Of a stretch of 64,000 bases of DNA, positions 1-11,453 are shown one piece after another. A program made the position numbers and the translations under genes. The notes beneath the pieces were generated by a model. That model had not been told where the DNA came from. It saw only the letters and a list, made by a program, of their open reading frames with translations, and ran no database searches. This stretch comes from Amphirosellinia nigrospora (taxonomy: Eukaryota > Ascomycota > Sordariomycetes > Xylariales > Xylariaceae). Position 1 is the first letter of the stretch; each line of letters begins with the position of its first letter. The stretch is taken from contig SCHM01000003.1 of assembly GCA_004123355.1 (NCBI GenBank), forward strand, positions 6,405,058 to 6,469,057, in the 5' to 3' direction.

Positions 1-392
1 TACCATTATTAGCAGCCTGAAAATGACGATGTTTCGGGACAGAAGCCCCAGAGCCATGATAAGGGCTCCGTATTTTCGTCATTCTTTTAGGCACATTGAG
101 AACTTACTTCCACATCCGCTATTTTCCACGACCCACAACTCGGAAAGACTGGTGCTCACAACAACATCAATTTCCTGGGCCGGCTCACCACAAACAGGGT
201 CGTTGACGACCAATTACCATCAATTCCATGCCTATACCACGATTAGCCCTGGATCCGCACCGTGTCATTGAAGTAGACGTGCCATTTTAACGACGGTTCA
301 AGCCAGAGTGCGTTAGGCGCATCGGCGTGGACGAGACTGGGTGCGAGTAACAGCGTCCCGACGACAGCTACGAGGGAATGCCTCATCGACAT
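1..392 (-). CDS. N-terminal part of a secreted aspartyl-protease-like protein, cut by the left edge
   Basis: Read on the minus strand, the ATG at 392 opens a classic signal peptide (MRHSLVAVVGTLLLAPSL, then VHA). It is followed by a short mature region with EPSLKW and NDTVRIQ. After a frame change near 210-245 the reading continues as GEPAQEIDVVVSTSLSELWV, then VENSGCG. That matches the start of fungal pepsin-like (A1) proteins, where the stretch before the active-site loop reads roughly G-x-P-x-Q-x-(hydrophobic)3-S-T-x-x-S-x-x-W-V. The classic DTG is replaced by STS, as in the inactive-looking secreted branch of this family. A strong GTAAGT donor lies at 107-102, so an intron runs toward the edge. 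The frame change is either an assembly slip or decay. The catalytic second half lies outside the window. Family inferred from this short stretch only. Confidence 0.45.
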
Positions 393-2476
393 TGTCTCGT
401 GGTCGTCGCACCACCTGACGGTCGTACACAGGCCCGAGGTCACCACTGGTCCTCCAGATGCCTCACGGGCTTCACCAAATCTTGAACATTCGTTTACTCC
501 AATTTCGTCCACTCCTAGAATCCAAGCCCGGTGAGGTTGGTGCCGTGGTCGCCTGCGGTGAGTGACTCGGGAATGGCGATGTATGAGCGGCCTGCTCTGC
601 TCTGTTCTATTATTCTCTGCTCCGGGCAAAAAGGCGATTCGAGTTGCACGTTAGGTGTGGTGAGAAGTAAAAGGTTGAAAATGAATGACAGAGACGAGAA
701 CTTCTAGGCACCGCAACTCCAAGAAGCAAGCGTTCCTGGGGCCAGAGTCTGTGCCCCAGAAGTCCCGAGGTACCATGGTGAGTACCGTCCTTCGGGTATT
801 CCGCTTTAGGTGTGTCAGGGCAGGGGTCCGGGATTGGTGGCCATGGGCTACCTATGGGCTATGTGGTATGTGGCAGGTAGATGCACCGTGCAGCATGTAC
901 GTGTGGTGTAGTAGCTGGCTTGGTAGCAGCTTGGCTGATCCATAGGGCGGATGGATACTTACTTACTCGACCTGGTATGTATGTCTATCCAGACTCCACG
1001 CTACTAGCGCATGTATCATGTACGCAGATACGCTACAGCCACGGACAGGGAATAGCTGCATGAGGTCACATACTTAAGTAAGTAGTACAACCGACCTACC
1101 TTGCCTTACTTAACTCTAGTCCTATATCAAAGCTACTCCTTATGTTAATTCTTCTAGAGCGAGACCAGGTAGTTATGGTATGCACGGACAATCTTGATAT
1201 CGCAGCAGCCTCAAATCGAAATATTCGATAGTTGACGACAGAAACGAAGTGTAATAGAGTTGTGATAGGGCGACTTACCACATACTTGTATGTAAGAAGT
1301 CTAGGCAATGTTGGCCCCGTCATATGTTCAAGCGCAAAAGAGTACTCGTCTTTAATGCGCAAAGTTTGACCAGTATAGACCGAACAAACCAAAAGTCATT
1401 CCGGTCCAGATGTCTACATTTCCGGTTCCTGCTCTGGTGTCAATGGGTTTTGTACTGTGGGCATAGAGCAGAAGATTTGGCACCTATGGGTCAATCGAAC
1501 TGTGACGGCAACACATTTGCACAGTGCCGTTGCAGAGAGCACATACGTTATATGATGCTTGGTTCTAAGGTGAAAACCAGCTCACAAGGTGACTTGGCAT
1601 GAGGCATTCTTCGCCTTGGCTGGCTCGGCCAGTAAGCCAGCTGCTCCAGTGTCAGGCTGCCGATACAACCATCCCATTGTCGCTAGACACAATTACACTA
1701 CCTACGGCAGCAGCCATAGGGATGCACTAGGTGTTACCCAACTCTCTTTCTCTTTACAACACAGGGAGGATGAGTAGGAGTGGCCATCAGCCACTTGGAT
1801 CATGGCACAACACTGGGGATGCCGTAGGACCTGTCAGTACTGTACACACAGTCGGGACCACCAGGCCTGACCGGGGATAAAGACGAAGACGTGGCTGCTC
1901 ATCGATCGATCGAGTCTTCTCGTTGGAGCAGAAATTGTGATGATCTGGTGCCCATACCACGCAATGCAGCGTATTTGATATCTGGATAAATGAGAAGTTG
2001 GTAGTCCCGGCCGATTTTACCGGTAGCTAGAGAGGTCGTTGAGTAATTAAACAGCCGGATCGGGCAGTCCACCATTAGTTTGAGACCGTGTCCAAACGAA
2101 GCACAGGTCATGTCTGTAGTCATGTCACGAAGGGGAGGGCCGCGCACATGCTGAACGTCCTGATATCCTGAAATGACGGGTGGTTTCAGAAGGGGAACCG
2201 TGAGATGAGTTGCTGACAAAAAGAGGTTGGGCCATTTTGTCTGAGCACAGATAGTGTATAAATGGTGGGGTCCGGACACTGCAGTACCTGAACTAGGCCT
2301 ACGCTACCTCAACAACTACTGGAGTAAGTCTAGTCCTTCTTCAAGGTTTCAAGGTTCTGCTGGTCATGACTATATTACATAGTATGTACTTATCGGCTGG
2401 TCATATAACGAATTATGTGAAGGTTCTCACCTAAAATGAGTAGTTGCACGAGATGACCAGTTGACCTTGCCCCACC
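393..2476. other. Gene-poor stretch, no supported gene
   Basis: Open frames here are short and match nothing I recognise. The longest, about 126 codons on the minus strand at 1899-2279, lacks a signal peptide, a domain or intron signals that would support it. Base composition is ordinary until about 2540. Several copies of the heptamer GACCAGT/ACTGGTC cluster at 2450-2540, just outside and inside the border of the AT-rich island. I see no tRNA or other RNA gene. Confidence 0.5.
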
Positions 2477-2910
2477 CGACCAGTACTAAGTGGGTCTGGC
2501 CAATCAGAACCCAGGAAAAAGACCCACCCGACCAGTCAAGGGTTTATCTAATAGCTAATCGATTTAAAATCGATTAAGAATCGATTATAATAATAAAAAT
2601 TATAAGTTAAATTTTTTTTTAATTTTATTTATAAAATATTATTATTTAAATAATTATATAAAAAGTTATAAAATTTAATCGATTATTAATCGATTAATAA
2701 TTAATTAAAATTAATTTTATAATAATATAATATATATATATATATATTAAAAATAAAAAAAATTATATTTATTATTTATTTTTATATTTTTAATAATAAA
2801 TAGTATTTAAATAATAATCGATTATTAATCGATTAATAATTAAAAAACTAATTTTATAATAATATAATATAATGATAAATATATATTTAAAAATAATAAA
2901 ACTATAGTTA

Positions 2911-2992
2911 TTATTTAATTAAATAATATTAAAAATTATATCGATTTTTAATCGATTATTAATCGATTAAAAATTAATTAATATTTATTATA
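2911..2992 (+). repeat. Left arm of outer inverted repeat
   Basis: This segment, which includes atcgattattaatcgatt, matches the reverse complement of 11310-11395 over about 80 bases with only small gaps and few differences. Related palindromic ATCGATTATTAATCGATT units recur at about 2560, 2680, 2815 and 2950 on this side. Confidence 0.65.
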
Positions 2993-3045
2993 GCTTTAAT
3001 TATAGCTTACGTTATTAATATATATAGTAGCTATAATTAAAGCTA
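2991..3045. repeat. Perfect 17-base inverted repeat (hairpin)
   Basis: tagctttaattatagct at 2991-3007 pairs perfectly with agctataattaaagcta at 3029-3045, with a 21-base loop between. It lies directly between the left arm and the left LTR. Role unknown; it may be part of the outer element's internal end. Confidence 0.6.
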
Positions 3046-3054
3046 TTATTTTAG

Positions 3055-3380
3055 TTATTTTAATCTTTTTTTAATAAAGCCCCTAAAGGGTCTATATTGC
3101 CAGTAGCTTCCTTACGCGGAGCGTAAGGGGAAGCCACCTAGCAACACCTATATTTAAATAAACAGCTAGCACACACTGCTAGTTAAAAAATCTATTATTA
3201 GATCTATTATATAGATCTAATAATAGATTCTTTTCTTTTAATTAAGCTTTATTTTATAACTATAATATTCTTTTTAAAGTAGTACTTTTTTACGTAGTTT
3301 TATTATAAATATTAAACTACTAAAAACTATTTGTTTTTAAATTTTTCGAAGTTAAAAAATATTAATTTTCCCGGCAACAA
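3055..3380 (+). repeat. Left LTR of the fossil element
   Basis: The best-preserved core is 3071-3260. It contains aataaagcccctaaaggg, gcggagcgtaagggg and the palindrome tagatctattatatagatcta, all of which recur in order at the right end. Outer limits are estimates. A shared ccggcaa at 3371-3377 suggests the inner limit. Confidence 0.65.
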
Positions 3381-6300
3381 TTAACGCGTATAATTTATAT
3401 ATATTCGTTAATTAAAACAAATATTGCGCCCTAGCGTTAATTTATTTTATATTTTTACTTTTATACTTCCTGCGAAGCTTTTAAATAAGCTAGTTATTTA
3501 GCTTTAAAAAAACTTAATAAAGCACTTTTATATCCTAAATATACTAGTTCTTATAGCGTAGCTAAAGTTATTATAAAGTTATAAACATTATAAATTTTTA
3601 TTAATTAATCGTTCTAAATATTCTAGTTTTATTATAAAATTTTTAAACGTTTTAGTTTACTATTAAAATTTATAAATATATTAATTTTATTATTAAAATA
3701 TAATTATAAATTATATATATTTTATTTTATTTTATTTATATAGTTTATTTTTTTTTAAGTTATTATTTATAACGTTATATAAAAATAACGAATTATAAAA
3801 CTAGTATAATAATAGTTTTTTTTTATATATTTAATTATTTATTAAACTAAACGTTAGATTTATTATTAGAAAACTTTTATTTAAAGTTTTTTTTTTTTAA
3901 TTTTTAACGTAATAATTATTAAAATAAATATTATTATTATTAATATAAGCTCTATTAAAAACGCTTATAAATCGTCCGATAATATAATTTAAAAAATTAA
4001 AAAAAACAAAAAAATAAAATTAGCATAAAAATAACTAAAGCTAATATTAATATTAATAAAGCTTAATTAATAATAATAAATTAAAAACTTATAAAGTTTT
4101 TATTTAAAAAATTAAACTAATAGCTAAAATTTAACGCTAAAACTATAAATATATTTTTAAATAATAATAAAATAATAATTTTAAACAAAATCGAATTAAA
4201 CTAAATATAAAAAAGCTATAAAAAATATTAAGCAAATTAATAATAAATTCGATTTAATCGTATAAATAAATTAAAATTTTAATATTTTTATAAAGTTTTA
4301 AAAAAATTAATATTATATTTTTACTAATATTTTATTTTTAACTATATTAAATTAATAAGCTTTTATAATATAATAATTAACTTTAATAATATAGCTATAA
4401 ATAAAAAAAAACAATAATAATATTTTTGTTTTTATTTTTAAATATAATAAGCGTATTAATAATATTTTTGTTTTTATTTTTTTTTATTGCTTTAAAAATA
4501 TTATAAAAAACGCTAAAATATATTTTTTAATTAAAATAAACAATAATAATAGTAATAAATAATAATAATAAAAATAGCAATAAAAAAATAAATAACTTTA
4601 ATAACGATCTAAATTTATTAAACAATAAAACCGGCCTTAATAACTATAGCTATAATAATAAATATTATTATTATAAAACTTTATTTTTAATTATATTTAT
4701 AATAAAAAGTATTTATAAATTAAACGTAAAAATATTAAAGTTTTAAACTTTAACTAAAATAACCTAAAAATAAAAAAATCGTTATAAATAAAAAAACATT
4801 ATTTATACGGATATATATATATTTTTTAATATATTTAAGCTATATATAAGCTTAATAATATAAAATTATTAAATAGTAGCTAAATTTTAAAGCTATTTAA
4901 TTATTTTTTTATAAGTTTGTTTTTTTATAATAAAATAATAAAATTAAACCTATTAATCGTTATATTTAGCAAAAAATAAGCTTAAACTTAATATTTAAAA
5001 AGCTAAAAAAACGCTTTAAAATACGCCTTAAGTACGCTATAAAAAAATTCTTTAAAAATAATTTTTTTTTATTCGATATAGCGCAGAATAAAAACATATT
5101 TATTTAATTTATTTAATATAAGCTATAATATACCCGTAAAAACAAACTTTAGCGCGAAATAATTTTAATTAATAAAATATTATAAAAAATATTTACGATT
5201 AATAAACCGAAATAATTATTAATTATATCTATTTATTAAAAAAAAAAATATATTAAATAAATATATAAAAAAATTAATAAAACGTACTATAAATTAAAAC
5301 AAAAAACAAAATATAAGTTTTTAAACGTTAAACTTTTTTATAACTATTTAAAAAATAGTAATAAAAACTTTTAAAATTTATATCTTAAATATAATAATTA
5401 TAAATATTTTAATTATTATTAATTAAAAAATAAATACTAATTTTATTATAAACGTTATTATTATTTTAATAATAAACGTAATAAATAACGTAATAATAAT
5501 TACGATAAAAATTATAGCTATAAAAAAAATAATAAAAAAAGTATTTATAAAAACAAAAAACGTAATAAAAAAATAAAAAACGTAATAGCAATTATAATAG
5601 TAGTTAAAACTATAGCTATAACCGTAACTATAGCCGCAATTATAGCTATAACTATAGCAGCAATCGTAAGCGTTATTATAATAAAAACATAATAGCTATT
5701 ATAGCGTATATTAAACTAATAACGCGCGTTTAAATAAAAAAAATCTAAATATAATATTAATAAAAAATATTATAATAATAATATTTTTTATTATATATTT
5801 AGTTTAACTTTTATTTGTTATAAATATTATAAAAAATATAAATTATTTAATACTTTTATTTTATATATATAAAAATATAAGCTATATATTTTATTAAAAT
5901 ATATAATATATATTAATACTTTTTATTTATTATTTTTAAACAATATATATATAAATATTATATTTAAATATTATTTTTATAAAATAAACTTTTTAATATT
6001 TAAGCTAGTATAAATTAGCTAAAAAAAATACGGTTAAAAAATAAAATATTTTCGATAATAATTCGTTATTTATATAAAATAAATTAAATAAAATTTTTAA
6101 ATTAAAAATACTTATATTTAAAACGTTAAACGTAAATATATATAATAAAGCTTTATATTTAAGCTATATATATTTGTTTTTATATATATATTTTATTAAC
6201 CGGTTAAAATATAGAAATATTTATATTAAATATAAATAAGATATAAATCGGTAATAAATACTTTAATATATTAAAATATATAAAAAAAATAAAAATTAAA

Positions 6301-9300
6301 TAATTATTATTAAAAAAAATATATAAAATAATACGTTAAGCTAAATTTAAGTTTTTTATTTAAAAATTAATAATAATAAATAGTTAAAATTATATATAAA
6401 AAAAAAAATTAAATTATAAATAAAAAATTATAACTAAATATATTAATTAATAACGATTTTTTTATTTTAAAAGCTATTATTAATTATTTTAAAAATATTA
6501 TTATTTTTTATAACTTTAATAATTTATATATTACTTCGAGGTTTTAGTCTATAATTATAAGTATATACGAAAAATTACTAGTACGCGTATTATAACTATT
6601 ATAGCTAATAAAAGCGTATATTTATAAGTTAAATATAAACTATTATTTATTAACTATAATTTTTGTTTTATAGCAATATATAAAATATAATAAATATTAT
6701 AATAAACGTAAAAACTTTTAAAATTATTTTAGTTATTAATACTATAAATATTTTAATTAAAATAAGCAAAAGTACTAAACTAAAATAAATTTATAAAAAT
6801 TATAATAATAGTATATATATTAGCTTATAAAAATTAGCTATAAAAACTTTAGCTATTATAATAGTTATTTTAGCTATATTATTAGCTAAAATAATTAGCT
6901 CGGGATTTTTAGCTATTTTAAATTTATTTATTATTATAAATATTAAATTTAATATAACGCTAATTATTATAGCTATTATAACTAATATAATATTAATAAA
7001 ACTAATATTTATAAATAAATTAGCTAATTTTATAATTGTTTTTATAATAATGCTTAATAAAACTAGCAATTATATTATTAGTTTTATATAAAAAATAATA
7101 TTTTTATTTTTAGCTATTAATACTTTTAACGTTTAGCTTTTAAATATTTTTTTTATTAATATAATATATAACTTTATTATAAATATTAAAACTATATTGC
7201 TATTAAAAAAATTATATATATTAATATTAAAAAAGCTTTTTAAGCTTAAACTTTTAGAAATATATTTTATTTTAAATATTAAAAAGCTTATAAATTTTTT
7301 TAAAAATATAATTAATAATAATATTTATATTTATATTAAAAAGCTTTTAAAATAGCTAAGTTTATTAAAATTATTAAAGTTTATAATATTTAAATAAATA
7401 AAAGCAAAATTAATATTTTCGAAATAAAATAGTTTAAAATTTTTTTTATTAATAATTAGTAAAAAATAAAACTAAATATAAAAGCTTATTTTTTTAATCG
7501 AAAAAATATAAAAGTTTTTAATAAAACTTATAATAAATTTTATAAAATAAATTATATAATTTAAATAAATAAAGCTATATACTTTTATATACTTTATATT
7601 TATTATTTAAAAAAAAATTTATAGCGTAAATAAAAACTAAATAGTTATTAATTTATAATAGCTTAATAAAATTATTATTTAATATTATTTTTTTTTATAA
7701 AATAAAATAATTAAAAGCTTTCGTAAAAAAGTGTATATTATTTATATTAATATAACTAGTTTTTTTTATTAATTTTTAGTTTATTTAACTATAAAAATAA
7801 GTTTATTATTATTAGCTTTATAATATAAAATAATTTAACGTAATAATAATATATAAATTTTTTTAGTTATATTTAAAAATAATAAATAAATTTTTTTATT
7901 TTTATTTTTATTTTTATTACTATTTTATTAATAATATTATTATTTTCTAATACGTTCGAAAAATATATATAATATTTAAATATTATTTTTAGCTTATTTT
8001 AATTAAAAAATATTATTTATTATTAAAAAAATTTTTATTAATTATTTTTTTATTAAACTTTTTAGATTTTATATTAATATTTTAAAAATATTTATTATTA
8101 TTAAGCGCGTATAAATATTTAAATAGTTATATTTTTAAAAAACTTTTAAACTTTTAAATAATATTTCGGTATAAATAGATTTTTTTATAATTTTTTTTTT
8201 ATTATATATAATTAGCTAAGCTTTTATAAAAATATAAAATAGTTTTATTAACTAAAAATTATTAAAAAAAAAAAATAATAATAATAACCCAGGTTATTAA
8301 ATAATATATAAACTACGTATTATAACTTTATATAATTAAAATAGCTTTTTTTAACGCTATTTAAAACGTTATTTGTTTTAAAACTATGCTTTATTATTAT
8401 AACCTAAATTATATTTTATATTTATAAATTAATAAATATTTTAAACAAAATTTTAACGTTATAATTTTTATATTAAACTAAATTTCGAATAAAAAACAAA
8501 CAATTATATTTTTATATAAATATAGTTAATTATATATTTAAATTAATATTTATTATAAACTAAAATTAAATATAGCTTTTTTAAATAAAAAATAATATAT
8601 TTTATATAAGCTATAAAAAAACTTTATATAATAATTTATTTAAATAAATATTATATAATAGTTTTAATAAATTATTTAGCTATAAAAAAACATTATTAAT
8701 TAAACTTTATTAAATATTTTACTATTAATAAACAAATAATTAGTTTATTAATTTATTTGTTTATTTATTATAATATAGTTTTAAGTTTTTATTTATTAAA
8801 ACGTTTTAATTATATTCTAAATATATTAAATTAATTTATTATAATATAAAATACTATTAATTTAAAAAATAAATTAAAACAATTATAAAAACTTATAGTA
8901 TTAAATTTTATATAAATATAAAAATATATTATAGAATAGTAATAAAAATAATTTAACATAATTTCGAGCTAAAATATAAAATAAACTTTTATTATAAAAA
9001 ATCTTAAATAAATTTTATTAAAACTAATTTTATAAACTATATATAATAAAAACGCTATTATTTTTTTTAAAGCTAAATATTTATTTTTTATTATAAATAG
9101 TTTAATTTATAATAAATATAAAAAAATTAAATAATTTTACGTTTTATATATAATACGCGAAAATAATATATATGCTATATATAATAAAAAATATTATTTT
9201 AAACTTAACTAAATAATAAAAACTTTAAAATTATATTTAATTTATAAAAAATTATAATACGTTAAAAAATACTATAAATATTATAAAATATAATATTAAT

Positions 9301-10804
9301 TATAATAATAAATAAAACTAATAAATAGTTTATATTTAATTAAACTAAAAATACGCTACTAATATAAAAATTATAATTAATTTTATTTTATTATTATTTT
9401 TAATTAAATTATAAAATATTTATAATAACTAAAAAGCTTTAATATTATATAATTATATAATAATAGTTTTTATTATATATTTAAATAAACGTTTATAATT
9501 TTTAGCAATATAAAATATATAGCTAAAAACTAAGCAATAGTTTTAATTAAACAATTATTTTTTAATAATTAAAATATTTTTAAAAAATTATTTCCGATTA
9601 TAATTATAATTATTTTTAACTTTTAAAAAATATATAAAAAGTATTAAATATTAAATTATTAATAATTACTATATATTATTTATAAAAAATAATTTATCCG
9701 AAAAAAAAAACTAAACGATTAAAATTATAATATTTTTATAATTATATATATTTAAATCGAACTAGCTTAATATATTTTTACTTTATAATAAAACTTTAAT
9801 TTTATTTTTTATAAACTATATAATTTATTTATAAATAATTATTTAAGTTTAAGCTTTTTAGCTTTTTTAATATATTTACGGCTAAATAAAATATATAATT
9901 TTAAAAATATAAATTTTTATATAATTACTTAATAAAATACTAAATTAGCTATAAATTTTATTACTATTATAGCGAAAAAATATTTTAATAATAAATATTA
10001 AATATTAAAATTTAAACTAAATAATAAAGTTTTTTTCTGTTTATATAATAGCTATTATTTATTTAGCAAGCTTTTTAAAAAATATTTATAATAAGCTAAA
10101 CTTTAATTATTAAGCGTAAATTAGTAATTTAGCTTACGAACTAAATTTTTTAAATATTACTATATATATTTATTATTTTTATTATAATTATAATTATATA
10201 AAAATAATAAAAACTTTTTTAAGCGAATAATATATTACTAAAGCTTATTAAAGCTAATTAATATTTTAACGATAATAAAAAATAACGTTTATAAAATTAA
10301 AATTATATTTAAATATTATTTTAAAAAAAATAATTTTAATTATTTAATTAAATAAAAAAAATAAAGTTATAAATATACCGTTAATATTTAGCGTATTATT
10401 TAATATTTATAAAATTTATCGATAAATATTAAGCTAAATATAGTTTTATTTATACTATTAAAAAAAAAAAAGTTTTTTATAAAATTATTATTTATATTAA
10501 ACTTTACGCTTAAAATAACAAAAATAAAAGTTAAACGTTTTTATAATAAACTATAAAAGTAATTATTAATACTTTAGTAATTAACGCGTTATTTAATACG
10601 CTTATAATTAAGCTTACGCTTATAGCAATTTTAAACGCCCCGGAGTTTTCCGAACTTTTATTTCGACGAAGTTTTAAGTTGTAATAACTTATAAATAAAA
10701 TAGTAAAAAAATAGAACAGGCAATAGTATTACTTAATATTATATAAAAAAATTATAATTATAATATAGCTTAGCTAGATCGATTTGCTAAAGTTAGCAAA
10801 GATT

Positions 10805-11075
10805 TTTTTATGCTTTAATATTTTAATAAAGCCCTTAAAGGGTTTATATTACTAGTAGCTTTTTTGCGCGGAGCGTAAAGGGAAACTACTTGGTAATATT
10901 TATATTTAGATAAACAGCTGGCATATACTGCTAGTTAGAGAATCTATTATTAGATCTACTGCGTGGATCTAATAATAGATTTTTTCCTTTAATTAAGCTT
11001 TATTTTATAACTTATAAATTTTTCTTATTTTTAATAGATGCTTTAACTAGTTAAATATGCGCACCGGCAAGTTTA
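10805..11075 (+). repeat. Right LTR of the fossil element
   Basis: 10823-11010 repeats the left core: aataaagcccttaaaggg, gcggagcgtaaaggg and a tagatcta-centred palindrome. The alignment to the left copy ends at the shared ccggcaa (11064-11070). This copy keeps slightly more G and C than the left one. Confidence 0.65.
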
Positions 11076-11309
11076 CCAGGCTATTATAGTTTATAGCTTA
11101 CTATTATAATATTTAAAAAAAATTTAAATATTATTATTATTATTATTTATTTATAATTTTATTATAATAATATTTATTTAAATAATAATCGATTAATAAT
11201 CGATTATTAATTAATTAAAAATTAATATATTTAATTATTTAACTATATAATATATAAATATTTTAAAACTTTTTTTTAAATTTAAAATTATTTTTTATTA
11301 TAAATTTAT

Positions 11310-11395
11310 TATAATAATATTTATTTAAATTTTAATCGATTAATAATCGATTAAAAATCGATTTAATATATTTTTAATATTATTTAATTAAATAT
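11310..11395 (-). repeat. Right arm of outer inverted repeat
   Basis: Reverse complement of 2911-2992 with few differences, including the ATCGATTATTAATCGATT unit. A second such unit lies at about 11188. The arms face each other across the LTR element, so they belong to a different and older structure. Confidence 0.65.
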
Positions 11396-11453
11396 AAGCA
11401 TAATTTTAATTTAACTAAGTGGGGCAGTTTAGATTAGCCGACCAGTACTAAGT

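Larger units (their letters stand above)
3055..11075. mobile_element. LTR retrotransposon fossil, about 8 kb, Copia-like tentatively
   Basis: Two direct repeats of about 270-330 bases (3055-3380 and 10805-11075) flank a 7.4 kb interior. The size and layout are those of an LTR retroelement with a gag region followed by pol. Faint composition cues on the plus strand suggest a nucleic-acid-binding region near 5.4 kb and an integrase/reverse-transcriptase part after it, compatible with Ty1/Copia order, but family assignment is weak. The element is thoroughly broken: no open frame of useful length survives, and the damage is spread evenly in the manner of RIP. The repeats also differ from one another by substitutions and one internal gap of about 60 bases, so the insertion is old, or was mutated soon after copying. 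Confidence 0.7.
2477..11453. repeat. AT-rich composite repeat island, RIP-like
   Basis: GC drops abruptly at about 2540 and recovers at about 11420. In between the sequence is almost only A and T and is saturated with TA and TAA, as expected when C-to-T changes have hit both strands of a repeat (repeat-induced point mutation). The block is bounded by an exact 15-base direct repeat, cgaccagtactaagt, at 2477-2491 and 11439-11453. Inside it, weak inverted termini (2496-2512 against the reverse complement of 11422-11440) and strong inverted arms (2911-2992 and 11310-11395) frame an LTR element. The simplest reading is an older inverted-repeat element into which an LTR retroelement inserted, after which all of it was mutated. 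The 15-base repeat may be a target duplication of the outer element. Confidence 0.7.

Noticed and set aside
2911-2992. CRISPR-like reading of the repeated ATCGATTATTAATCGATT units
   Set aside because: Eukaryotic AT-rich repeats with irregular spacing and no unique spacers; they are parts of inverted arms.
6800-7069. 89-codon Ile-rich frame inside the AT-rich island
   Set aside because: Composition artefact of A/T-only DNA in the retroelement fossil.
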